Below, piece after piece: positions 1 to 6,536 of a DNA stretch of 11,863 nt. Both the position numbers and the translations under genes were made by a program. Source of the DNA: F23-B02 sp963633225 (GTDB lineage Bacteria; Bacillota; Clostridia; Oscillospirales; Oscillospiraceae); the NCBI GenBank assembly GCA_963633225.1, contig CAVGXR010000014.1, positions 1-11,863 on the forward strand, in the 5' to 3' direction. Each line of letters opens with the position of its first letter. Positions within the stretch are counted from its first letter, which is position 1. The notes beneath the pieces were generated by a model. It ran no database searches, was not told the DNA's origin, and saw only the letters and a list, made by a program, of their open reading frames with translations.

Positions 1-17
1 CTTTTCCATTCTTCCAT

Positions 18-60
18 AAAAAACACCCCCGTTTTCTCTATTATACCAGAAACGGAGGTG
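18..60 (-). terminator. Intrinsic terminator of the citrate synthase-icd operon
   Basis: Read on the minus strand, an 11-bp stem (arms 50-60 and 24-34, one G-T wobble, 15-nt loop) is followed directly by six T residues (complement of 18-23). It lies about 90 nt beyond the icd stop codon and faces the right way to end the four-gene minus-strand operon. On the plus strand the same hairpin has no T tract, so it is directional. Confidence 0.8.
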
Positions 61-86
61 CTTGAAAATGGTTTTTTGACAGGCTG

Positions 87-121
87 AACAGCACCACGTT
101 TTCCAAACGTGGTGCTGTTTT
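87..121 (+). terminator. Intrinsic terminator facing right (end of an off-window gene)
   Basis: A perfect 15-bp stem (87-101 with 105-119; or 14 bp with a 5-nt loop) runs into TTTTAT on the plus strand. In the minus direction the hairpin is followed only by a mixed sequence, so it most probably ends a plus-strand transcript coming from left of the window, convergent with the icd operon. It lies in the 3' untranslated part of the minus-strand operon and could also protect that mRNA end. Confidence 0.6.
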
Positions 122-146
122 ATCATGTTTGTCATGTTCAAACTTT

Positions 147-1259
147 TTATATAAGGCTCAGAATGCCGTCGCCGTAGTCGGCGCAGCTTGCGCTGTCGTG
201 CTTGCCGGTGATAACGACCGTGCAGGCATCGAGCGCTGCCTCGAGCTTTTCGGCTTCGGCTGTGCGGCCTATATGCCGCAGAAGCATGGCTTCTGCCTTG
301 AGAATGCTCTGCGGATTTGCATAGAAGCCCATGCCGCGCTCGATCATGCGCGGAGCTGAGCCATGGATGGCCTCAAACATGGCATAGCGGTCGCCGATAT
401 TGGCGCTTCCTGCCGTACCGACTCCGCCCTGGATCTGCGCTGCCTCGTCGGTGATGATATCGCCGTAGAGGTTCGGCAGCAGCAGTACCTGAAACTGACT
501 TCGGATATTTTCGTTGACGAGGTTTGCAGCCATTATGTCGATATAATAATCATCGGCCGTGATATCGGGGTAATCTGCGGCGACCTCGTGACAGATGGCG
601 GTAAACTTGCCGTCGGTCTTCTTGAGGATATTTGCCTTCGTAACGATGGACACGCGGGTTTTGCCGTTATTGCGTGCATATTCAAAGGCGGCGCGGGCGA
701 TACGCCGTGTGCCGGGGTCTGTCGTTACTTTAAAGTCCACCGCCATGCCGGACAGCTCTATACCGCGGCTGCCGAGGGCGTATTCGCCCTCCGTGTTCTC
801 ACGGAAGAACATCCAGTCGATGCCCTGCGCGGGAATGGTCACGGGGCGGACGTTTGCGTAGAGGTCGAGCGCACGGCGCAGCTTAACGTTTGCGCTCTCG
901 AGCCCGCCGCCCATGGGCGTTGTTGTCGGACCCTTGAGCAGAACGTCGCAGCTCATTATCTCGGCAAGCACGTCATCCGGCACCGCCTGCCCGCAGGCAA
1001 GACGGTTTTCGATCGTGAGTCCGCGGATGCGCTTTAAAACGATGCTGCCGCCTGCTATCTCGGCAGCCAGCAGCCGTTCGAGCACGCGCACGGCCTGCTC
1101 CATGATAATGGGGCCGATGCCGTCGCCGTCAACGAGGCCGATGGTGACGGTCTGCTTCGCGGCATAGTCTACACGCTCGCTTGTCATGGCCGCTGCGCGG
1201 GCGGCCTGCTCTTCAAGAAGCCTGCGGAACTGTTCGCAGGCAAGATCAATTTCACTCAT
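147..1259 (-). CDS. icd: Isocitrate dehydrogenase (probably NAD-dependent)
   Basis: This 370-residue protein oxidatively decarboxylates isocitrate to 2-oxoglutarate in the cytoplasm. It belongs to the isocitrate/isopropylmalate dehydrogenase beta-decarboxylating family: GDGIGP at 45-50, a substrate loop with Ser122, Asn124, Arg128/129 and Arg138, RENTEGEY at 153-160, Lys208 in TKAN, Asp267 and Asp271 in LYGDIITDEAA, and AIHGSAP at 297-303. The KKTDGKF stretch after TKAN is the isocitrate type, not the LeuB type. NAD rather than NADP preference is inferred only from family resemblance. About 36 charged, alanine-rich residues precede the catalytic core; this start is still favoured because AAAGGAG lies 8 nt upstream and the ATG overlaps the aconitase stop by 4 bp (translational coupling). 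It is the last gene of the operon, with the terminator at 18-60. Confidence 0.9.
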   Translation of the reverse strand: MSEIDLACEQFRRLLEEQAARAAAMTSERVDYAAKQTVTIGLVDGDGIGPIIMEQAVRVLERLLAAEIAGGSIVLKRIRGLTIENRLACGQAVPDDVLAEIMSCDVLLKGPTTTPMGGGLESANVKLRRALDLYANVRPVTIPAQGIDWMFFRENTEGEYALGSRGIELSGMAVDFKVTTDPGTRRIARAAFEYARNNGKTRVSIVTKANILKKTDGKFTAICHEVAADYPDITADDYYIDIMAANLVNENIRSQFQVLLLPNLYGDIITDEAAQIQGGVGTAGSANIGDRYAMFEAIHGSAPRMIERGMGFYANPQSILKAEAMLLRHIGRTAEAEKLEAALDACTVVITGKHDSASCADYGDGILSLI

Positions 1260-3187
1260 GCTTCATGCTCCTTTGTGTAGCTCAGCAGTCCTCCTGCGAG
1301 CAGAATGGCCTGCTGCCGCTCGGTGAGACTGCACACGATGGGGAAGGATCTGCCCGATGCCGTGTCCGTCAGCTCCAGCCTTCCGGCCTTCATTCCGGCA
1401 CGGATGTGGTCTATGCGAAGGCTTGCGCCCTGCTGCAATGCATCATAGTCGTCGGGATTTTCAAAGGTCAGCGGCAGGATACCGGCGTTTATGAGGTTTG
1501 CAACATGTATGCGTGCAAAGCTCTTTGCCACAACGCAGCGTATGCCGAGATACATCGGCACGAGCGCCGCATGTTCACGCGACGAGCCCTGACCGTAGTT
1601 GCTGCCGCCGACTATAATGCCGTCTCCGGCTGCACGAGCGCGATCGGGGAAGCTCGGGTCGCAGACCTGAAAACAGAACTCCGACAGCTTGGGAATGTTC
1701 GAGCGGTACGGCAGGACCTTTGAGCCTGCGGGCATGATGTGGTCTGTCGTTATATTGTCGCCCACCTTGAGCACGAGCTCTGCCGACAGCTCGTCGGCAA
1801 ACGGTCTGCTTTCGGGGAAGGGCTTTATATTGGGTCCGCGCAGCACCTCAAGCGACTCTGCTTCGTCTGCGGGAGCAGGAGGGAGCACGGCGCTGTCGTC
1901 TATGCGGAAGCTGTCCGGCATTGTGATATCCGGCATCGGGCCGAGCGTCTGCGGGTTCGTGATATAGCCCGTGAGCGCGGCGGCTACGGCTGTTTCGGGA
2001 GAGACAAGGTAGACCTGCGCGTCCTTCGTGCCGCTGCGGCCTAAGAAGTTGCGGTTGAATGTGCGCAGGCTCACGCCGCCGGAGTTGGGCGAGAAGCCCA
2101 TGCCGATGCACGGTCCGCAGGCACATTCGAGCACTCTCGCGCCGCTGGCAAGAATATCGCTGAGCGCACCGCAGTCGGCGAGCATCGTAAGCACCTGCTT
2201 CGAGCCCGGCGAGATCGACAGGCTCACGCTCGGCGCAACCGTTTTGCCGCGCAGCAGAGCCGCGACCTTGAGCATGTCGAACAGGGAGGAGTTGGTGCAC
2301 GAGCCGATGCAGACCTGATCGACCTTAGTGCCCTCAAGAGAAGCGACGGGAACGACGTTGTCAGGGCTGTGCGGGCAGGCGATCATGGGGCGCAGCGTGC
2401 CGAGGTCTATGTCGATCACGCGGTCATACACGGCATCGGGGTCGGCAGCGAGGGGGGTGAAGTCATCCTCACGTCCCTCGGCGGCGAGAAAGGCATGTGT
2501 GACCTCGTCCGACGGAAAGATCGACGTTGTTGCACCGAGCTCCGTGCCCATATTCGTTATCGTGGCACGCTCGGGGACCGACAGCGACGCAATGCCGTCG
2601 CCGCCCCATTCGATAATAGCGCCGACACCGCCCTTGACGGACAGAATGCGCAGCAGCTCAAGGCTTACATCCTTTGCAGTTACATAGGGAGGCAGCTTGC
2701 CGGTGAGGTTTACCTTGAACATTTTCGGCATGGTGATGTAGTATGCGCCGCCGCCCATGGCGACCGCAACATCAAGTCCGCCCGCGCCGAAGGCCAGCAT
2801 ACCTATGCCGCCGCCGGTGGGCGTGTGGCTGTCCGAGCCTATAAGCGTCTTGCCGGGCTTTCCGAAGCGCTCAAGATGCACCTGATGGCATATGCCGTTG
2901 CCCGGACGGGAGAAGTACACGCCGTGCTTTTTCGCAACGCTTTGCAGATAGCGGTGGTCGTCCGCGTTTTCAAAGCCGGACTGAAGCGTGTTGTGATCTA
3001 CATAGGCAACGCTCAGCTCGGTTTTTACACGAGGGATACCCATCGTTTCAAATTCAAGATATGCCATCGTGCCGGTCGCGTCCTGAGTGAGCGTCTGGTC
3101 GATGTGCAGAGCGATCTCGCTGCCCGGAGTCATGTCGCCGTGCAGCAGGTGGGCGCGGATTATTTTCTGAGCAAGGGTATCACTCAT
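1256..3187 (-). CDS. acn: Aconitate hydratase (Aquifex-type, single chain)
   Basis: This 643-residue [4Fe-4S] enzyme isomerises citrate to isocitrate via cis-aconitate. The three cluster cysteines are visible: Cys297 in IGSCTNS, and Cys357 and Cys360 in CACGPCIGMGF. GSDSHT sits at 117-122, and the C-terminal swivel domain (from about residue 465) carries GDNITTDHIMPAGS and the catalytic loop GGSNYGQGSSREHAAL. Its length is shorter than AcnA/AcnB and matches the Aquifex-type subgroup. Core and swivel in one chain argue against the two-subunit isopropylmalate isomerase LeuCD. Its ATG overlaps the end of the GntR gene by 8 bp, with GAAGGA just upstream, and its stop overlaps the icd start. It acts between the citrate synthase and the dehydrogenase of the same operon. 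Homoaconitase cannot be formally excluded but is unlikely here. Confidence 0.94.
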   Translation of the reverse strand: MSDTLAQKIIRAHLLHGDMTPGSEIALHIDQTLTQDATGTMAYLEFETMGIPRVKTELSVAYVDHNTLQSGFENADDHRYLQSVAKKHGVYFSRPGNGICHQVHLERFGKPGKTLIGSDSHTPTGGGIGMLAFGAGGLDVAVAMGGGAYYITMPKMFKVNLTGKLPPYVTAKDVSLELLRILSVKGGVGAIIEWGGDGIASLSVPERATITNMGTELGATTSIFPSDEVTHAFLAAEGREDDFTPLAADPDAVYDRVIDIDLGTLRPMIACPHSPDNVVPVASLEGTKVDQVCIGSCTNSSLFDMLKVAALLRGKTVAPSVSLSISPGSKQVLTMLADCGALSDILASGARVLECACGPCIGMGFSPNSGGVSLRTFNRNFLGRSGTKDAQVYLVSPETAVAAALTGYITNPQTLGPMPDITMPDSFRIDDSAVLPPAPADEAESLEVLRGPNIKPFPESRPFADELSAELVLKVGDNITTDHIMPAGSKVLPYRSNIPKLSEFCFQVCDPSFPDRARAAGDGIIVGGSNYGQGSSREHAALVPMYLGIRCVVAKSFARIHVANLINAGILPLTFENPDDYDALQQGASLRIDHIRAGMKAGRLELTDTASGRSFPIVCSLTERQQAILLAGGLLSYTKEHEA

Positions 3188-3833
3188 GATCCTTCATCCT
3201 CTCAATCATGCTTTTCTTTGCATTGTTGGTGTGCTCGGCTGTAAGCTCGGCGGCTTTGTCGGCATCACCGGCGGCAATAGCGTCGAAGATGGCGCGGTGC
3301 TCCTTGACGACCTGCGCCGTGCGCGATTCGTCGGCGATAGAGGCCTTGCGATAGCGGCGCGTCTTGCGGTGCAGGGGAACCAGAGTATCGAAGATAACGG
3401 CGTGGCCGCCCAGCTCGCATATTGCGTCGTGGAACTGATCGTCCATCTCACGCAGGTGCTCGACATCGTGCTTGGCAAAGTAAAACTCCTGCAGATCCAT
3501 GATATGGCGCAGCCGCTCCAGACCCTCCGGCGTAATGTTCTTTGCCGCATAATATGAGGCAAGTCCCTCAATATGGCAGCGTATATCCATAATGTCGATC
3601 ATATCCTCGACCGAGATGCCGAGCACGACGGAGCCCTTGCCGGTATCGGCTATAAGGCGCTCCTGCTCAAGGCGGCGCAGCGCCTCGCGTATGGGCGTGC
3701 GGCTGACATCAAGCTGCTCGACGAGTTTGAGCTCGGTGAGCACCTCGCCGCGAGGGTACACACCCTGAATAATATCCGATTCCAGCCGTTCAAACACCTG
3801 ATCGGCCAGCGTAACGTTACGGAAATCTTTCAT
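3180..3833 (-). CDS. GntR-family transcriptional regulator, FCD type
   Basis: A 217-residue DNA-binding regulator. The N-terminal winged helix-turn-helix (about 5-75) has the GntR hallmark LVEQLDVSRTPIREALRRLEQE at 37-58. The C-terminal all-helical FCD domain (about 77-215) shows the metal/ligand site residues Asp131 or Asp132, His135, His179 and His201. FCD regulators usually bind a small carboxylate and release DNA. The ATG at 3833 has GGAGG 6 nt upstream; the gene follows the citrate synthase by 14 nt and overlaps aconitase by 8 bp, so it is co-transcribed with its likely targets. The palindrome at 5246-5269 is its predicted operator, giving negative autoregulation. The effector is unknown; citrate or another pathway carboxylate is a reasonable guess only. 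Confidence 0.92.
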   Translation of the reverse strand: MKDFRNVTLADQVFERLESDIIQGVYPRGEVLTELKLVEQLDVSRTPIREALRRLEQERLIADTGKGSVVLGISVEDMIDIMDIRCHIEGLASYYAAKNITPEGLERLRHIMDLQEFYFAKHDVEHLREMDDQFHDAICELGGHAVIFDTLVPLHRKTRRYRKASIADESRTAQVVKEHRAIFDAIAAGDADKAAELTAEHTNNAKKSMIERMKDHE

Positions 3834-3847
3834 ATGGCACCTCCGTT

Positions 3848-5224
3848 TCAGTTCTGCGCGAAGCGGCCCGGAGCCAGCTCCGCAATTTTTGCTTCAAGCT
3901 CTTTGTTGGACATGACCGTCTGGCGGCCATCTTCGTATTCCGAGTCAACCCAGCCCTTGAGCGCGAGCACGAGGGGATCGTGCTTGTCGATCTTCGCATC
4001 GCCGCTGAGGTGATAGTTCTGGTTTAGCCAGTAGGCGATGCCCGCAAGACCCGAGGTTTTGCTGATCTGCACCGCGGCAGGCCGGTTGAGAAGCTTTTCG
4101 GTGTCAAATATCGTGTATATCTCGGCATCCTTGAGCAGACCGTCTGCGTGGATACCGGCGCGAGTGACGTTGAAGTCGCGTCCGACAAAGGGAGTCATAG
4201 GCGGAATGTTGTAGCCGATCTCATGCTGGAAGTAGTCGGCGATCTCTGTGATAACGGTCGGGTCCATGCCGTCCATGGAGCCGCGCAGCGAGGCGTATTC
4301 GAACACCATGGCCTCCAGAGGAATATTGCCCGTGCGCTCGCCTATGCCGAGCAGTGAGCAGTTGACAGCACATGCGCCGTAGAGCCACGCGGTCGAGGCG
4401 TTGACGACCGCCTTGTAAAAGTCGTTGTGACCGTGCCACTCGAGGCATTCGCTCGGCACGTCGGAATACTGCTGCAGGCCGTAGATTATACCGGCAACGC
4501 TGCGCGGCAGAGCCGCCTCAGTATAGGGAACGCCGTAGCCCATGGTGTCGCATGCGCGAATTTTGACGGGGATGCCCGCCTGCTGCGAGAGCTTTTGCAG
4601 CTCGTTGACAAACGGCACTACAAAGCCGTAGAAGTCGGCTCTGGTTATGTCCTCAAGATGGCAGCGCGGAACGATACCGGCTTCAAATGCATCGCTGACC
4701 GTTGAAAGATAATAGTCCATTGCCTGACGGCGGGTCATCTTCATCTTCTTGAAGATGTGATAGTCGCTGCAGCTGACGAGTATGCCGGTCTCGCGGATGC
4801 CAAGATCGCGAACAAGCCGGAAATCATCCTTTGTGGCGCGGATCCATGTTGTGATCTCAGGAAATTTAAGTCCCAGCTCCATGCATTTTTCCAGCGCCTG
4901 ACGGTCCTTCTTGCTGTAAATGAAAAACTCAGTCTGACGGATGATACCGTAGGGGCCTCCGAGCTTGGACAGGAGCTTGTAGATATTCACGATCTGCTCG
5001 ACCGTGTACGGCTCTACGGACTGCTGCCCGTCACGCAGAGAGGTATCCGTTATCCAGATCTCCTCCGGCATGTTGATAGGTACGCGCCGGTGGTTGAATG
5101 CCACCTTCGGCACAGAGCCCTGAGTGTAGATGTCGCGCTGCAGGTTCGGCTCCTCCACGTCCTGAAGCGAGTATTTGTACGATTTCTGCTCCAGCAGGTT
5201 TGTCTTCCCAGATATTTCGAGCAT
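3848..5224 (-). CDS. Re-type citrate synthase (homocitrate/isopropylmalate synthase family)
   Basis: A 458-residue TIM-barrel acyltransferase of the DRE-metallolyase (LeuA/homocitrate synthase) superfamily. Visible are DTSLRDGQQ at 60-68 (catalytic Arg64, metal ligand Asp65), metal ligands His264 and His266 in WHGHND, and GIGERTGN at 293-300; about 50 residues precede the barrel. Sequence alone would allow homocitrate synthase, but co-transcription with aconitase and isocitrate dehydrogenase points to the Re-citrate synthase described from Clostridium kluyveri, which condenses oxaloacetate and acetyl-CoA to citrate with opposite stereospecificity to the common Si enzyme. No GltA-type synthase is present in the window. 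The start is fixed by AAGGAGGAGAG at 5241-5231 and by a promoter ending just upstream. The frame stays open to 5779 but that extension is antisense to the peptidase gene and has no translation signal. It is the first gene of the operon. Confidence 0.83.
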   Translation of the reverse strand: MLEISGKTNLLEQKSYKYSLQDVEEPNLQRDIYTQGSVPKVAFNHRRVPINMPEEIWITDTSLRDGQQSVEPYTVEQIVNIYKLLSKLGGPYGIIRQTEFFIYSKKDRQALEKCMELGLKFPEITTWIRATKDDFRLVRDLGIRETGILVSCSDYHIFKKMKMTRRQAMDYYLSTVSDAFEAGIVPRCHLEDITRADFYGFVVPFVNELQKLSQQAGIPVKIRACDTMGYGVPYTEAALPRSVAGIIYGLQQYSDVPSECLEWHGHNDFYKAVVNASTAWLYGACAVNCSLLGIGERTGNIPLEAMVFEYASLRGSMDGMDPTVITEIADYFQHEIGYNIPPMTPFVGRDFNVTRAGIHADGLLKDAEIYTIFDTEKLLNRPAAVQISKTSGLAGIAYWLNQNYHLSGDAKIDKHDPLVLALKGWVDSEYEDGRQTVMSNKELEAKIAELAPGRFAQN

Positions 5225-5230
5225 GACAAG

Positions 5231-5241
5231 CTCTCCTCCTT
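5231..5241 (-). promoter_or_regulatory. Strong Shine-Dalgarno site of the citrate synthase gene
   Basis: AAGGAGGAGAG on the minus strand, ending 6 nt before the ATG at 5224 (10 nt from the AGGAGG core). It decides the start codon against the much longer open frame. Confidence 0.85.
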
Positions 5242-5245
5242 GCTT

Positions 5246-5269
5246 TGTATTATTGTATACAATTATACA
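5246..5269. promoter_or_regulatory. Candidate GntR operator, 24-bp palindrome
   Basis: A 24-bp inverted repeat, perfect except for one position pair (5251/5264), centred at 5257/5258 with core ATTGTATACAAT (5252-5263) and outer arms TGTAT/ATACA. FCD-type GntR proteins commonly bind short palindromes of the TTGTATACAA kind. It covers the -10 box and the predicted transcription start of the operon that encodes the GntR protein, so binding should block RNA polymerase. Confidence 0.72.
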
Positions 5270-5289
5270 CACCAAATGTGATTTGTCAA
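5262..5289 (-). promoter_or_regulatory. Consensus sigma-70-type promoter of the citrate synthase operon
   Basis: On the minus strand, TTGACA (5289-5284) and TATAAT (5267-5262) are both exact consensus hexamers with a 16-bp spacer. Transcription should start near 5255, leaving a leader of about 30 nt with the Shine-Dalgarno site. Such a strong promoter needs a repressor to be controlled, which fits the overlapping palindrome. Confidence 0.82.
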
Positions 5290-5363
5290 CACCGTAAATA
5301 TTCCTTATTTTTGCCCCGCATTCAGAGCAAAAGCCGTTATAACGCCGAAAAAGCACAAGCGGC

Positions 5364-5392
5364 TTGAATATATAATATCTGTATGTTAAAAT
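5364..5392 (+). promoter_or_regulatory. Candidate promoter of the metallopeptidase gene
   Basis: TTGAAT (5364-5369), a 17-bp spacer and TAAAAT (5387-5392). Transcription would start near 5399, leaving a very short leader. An 8-bp inverted repeat, AAATTAAA (5389-5396) and TTTAATTT (5405-5412), overlaps the -10 box and the start-codon area and may be an operator or simply AT-rich sequence. Confidence 0.5.
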
Positions 5393-5410
5393 TAAACTAT
5401 ATGATTTAAT

Positions 5411-6016
5411 TTGCTGCAAATGCGCTGTGAAGGGAACGAAACTGCTACGAAATTTGAATATAACGGACTTACTGTCAATGTGATCAGAAGCGAGCGAAAA
5501 ACAATCTCGCTGAAGATGAGATCGGCGGAGCTCATTATGCGGGTGCCCATGTGCATGAGCGATAAGGAAATACAGAGCTTCCTTGTCAAGCAAAATGCGT
5601 GGATAGAAAAGCACCGGCAGCTCATATCCGAGGAGCAGGAGCAGCGGCAGAGGTTTAAAAAGCTTACGCCGGAGGAGCTTGCTGCTCTTGAAGAGCAGGC
5701 GCGGCGGATCATCCCCGAAAAGGTTCGGCGCTATGCGGCGATCATCGGAGTTGATTACGGAAGAATAACGATCAGGCATCAGCGCAGCCGCTGGGGAAGC
5801 TGCTCTTCAAAGGGAAACCTCAATTTTAACTGCCTTCTGATGCTCGTGCCCGACGAGGTGACAGACAGCGTCGTTGCGCACGAGCTCTGCCACAGAAAGC
5901 ACATGAACCACTCCAAAAGCTTTTACGCAGAGCTGGAAAGAGCCTTTCCCGAATATAAGCGCTGCCGCAGCTGGCTCAGCGAAAACGGAGGACTGCTTTT
6001 GAGCAGGCTTCCGTAA
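5411..6016 (+). CDS. YgjP/DUF45-type zinc metallopeptidase (M48-like)
   Basis: A protein of up to 201 residues, probably cytoplasmic (no signal peptide or membrane segment). The zinc site is intact: HELCH at 157-161 (His157, Glu158, His161) and a third ligand His167 in MNHSKSFY. The family motif RWGSCSSKGNLNFN at 128-141 is also present. Relatives (YgjP, WLM/SprT-like gluzincins) are often of unknown substrate; some are linked to DNA-repair or protein turnover. The start is uncertain: TTG at 5411 begins the open frame, ATG at 5420 is the first ATG, and neither has a Shine-Dalgarno site; GAAGGG at 5428-5433 has no usable start behind it. With the promoter at 5364-5392 the mRNA would be almost leaderless. 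It is divergent from the citrate synthase operon, with about 186 bp between. Confidence 0.85.
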   Translation: MLQMRCEGNETATKFEYNGLTVNVIRSERKTISLKMRSAELIMRVPMCMSDKEIQSFLVKQNAWIEKHRQLISEEQEQRQRFKKLTPEELAALEEQARRIIPEKVRRYAAIIGVDYGRITIRHQRSRWGSCSSKGNLNFNCLLMLVPDEVTDSVVAHELCHRKHMNHSKSFYAELERAFPEYKRCRSWLSENGGLLLSRLP

Positions 6017-6318
6017 AATACAGATAGTGCCTTGCACATGGAGGAACAGCTATGGCATACCCAAAACTGTTATCCGAAAAACGCTTGCGATAATGTACAG
6101 TGATGCAAATATTGATGAGGGGAAAAGCAAATTCTGCGCGATAACCCGAACGCTGTGCTTTTGCCGCCTGAGCTCAGACAAGCAATTACAGGCGGGGATA
6201 TGGTTCAGAAAGCAATCGTGGACGGCCTCGGTAGGCCGCGGTTCACGTTCAAGCAATAGTCAAAGGGAAAGAATAGAGGTTCACTGTGCAGCGAGGCTTT
6301 ACGGCGGGAGGAAGCATT
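6017..6318 (+). other. 302-base stretch without a confident gene
   Basis: No convincing gene. A well-placed GGAGG at 6040-6044 precedes an ATG at 6052 that opens only 13 codons (MAYPKLLSEKRLR) to a stop at 6091-6093. In another frame, 6122-6259 is open and reads like protein (for example ELRQAITGGDMVQKAIVDGL) but has no start or Shine-Dalgarno site and begins after a stop at 6116-6118. Together they could be the decayed remains of a small gene. Two hairpins are possible: CCGCCTG/CAGGCGG (6164-6170 with 6189-6195) and GGCCT/AGGCC with a CGGT loop (6224-6237), the latter extendable by CGTG/CACG at 6217-6220 and 6244-6247. A weak extended -10 (TGCGATAAT) ends at 6094. Confidence 0.35.
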
Positions 6319-6480
6319 ATGAGCGATAAGAAAAGCTTTTTAGACGGACTGTTCGATCTTAACGGTGACGGCAAAGCAGACCTCGGGGAGCAGTACATAG
6401 CCTACAGGATATTTGAGGAAATGACCAAGCCGGACAGCGAGAAGGATGACGATCTTGAAGATGTAATTGATGAATTTTAA
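6319..6480 (+). CDS. 53-residue EF-hand microprotein
   Basis: A small acidic protein beginning MSDKKSFLDGLFDLNGDGK. Residues 13-24 (DLNGDGKADLGE) are a canonical 12-residue EF-hand calcium loop: Asp1, Asn3, Asp5, Gly6, Asp9 and Glu12. A helix follows (EQYIAYRIFEEM), and then an acidic tail. The start is set by GGGAGG 7 nt before ATG 6319; a GTG at 6286 would add 11 residues but has no ribosome site. There is no signal peptide. Short proteins with a single FDLNGDGK-type loop occur in gut Clostridia, mostly without assigned function; a role in calcium binding, or dimerisation through paired loops, is inference. Its own terminator follows immediately, so it is separate from the ceramidase gene. 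Confidence 0.75.
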   Translation: MSDKKSFLDGLFDLNGDGKADLGEQYIAYRIFEEMTKPDSEKDDDLEDVIDEF

Positions 6481-6516
6481 ACAAGAGAGCCTGAATGCAG
6501 GCTCTCTTGTTTATTA
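6479..6516 (+). terminator. Strong intrinsic terminator after the EF-hand gene
   Basis: A perfect 15-bp stem (6479-6493 with 6498-6512) with a 4-nt AATG loop, ending in TTGTTTATT. The stem starts inside the TAA stop codon of the EF-hand gene. It insulates the ceramidase gene downstream. Confidence 0.88.
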
Positions 6517-6536
6517 ATAAACTATTAAATTTACAG

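Noticed and set aside
363..1037. 224-codon plus-strand open frame opposite icd
   Set aside because: Shadow of the icd codon pattern; icd motifs are complete on the other strand.
2369..3244. 291-codon plus-strand open frame opposite aconitase and GntR
   Set aside because: Antisense shadow of well-identified genes; composition is low-information (Ala/Arg/Val-rich), with no recognisable domain or ribosome site.
147..5224. Reading the operon as leucine biosynthesis (LeuA-LeuCD-LeuB) or as a homocitrate route to 2-oxoadipate
   Set aside because: Aconitase is one chain with a fused swivel domain, not LeuC plus LeuD, and the dehydrogenase carries isocitrate-type motifs. No lysine-branch genes are present, although homocitrate synthase activity is not formally excluded.
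5225..5779. Upstream extension of the citrate synthase frame (to 643 residues)
   Set aside because: It runs antisense through the metallopeptidase gene, crosses the promoter and operator, has no ribosome site, and the strong AAGGAGGAGAG fixes the start at 5224.
6286..6318. GTG start adding 11 residues to the EF-hand protein
   Set aside because: No Shine-Dalgarno site before the GTG, whereas ATG 6319 has GGGAGG at ideal distance.
6027..6329. 100-codon open frame between the metallopeptidase and EF-hand genes
   Set aside because: Runs over the real EF-hand start in a wrong frame, reads as low-quality sequence (Ser/Arg/Cys-rich), and its ATG has no properly spaced ribosome site.
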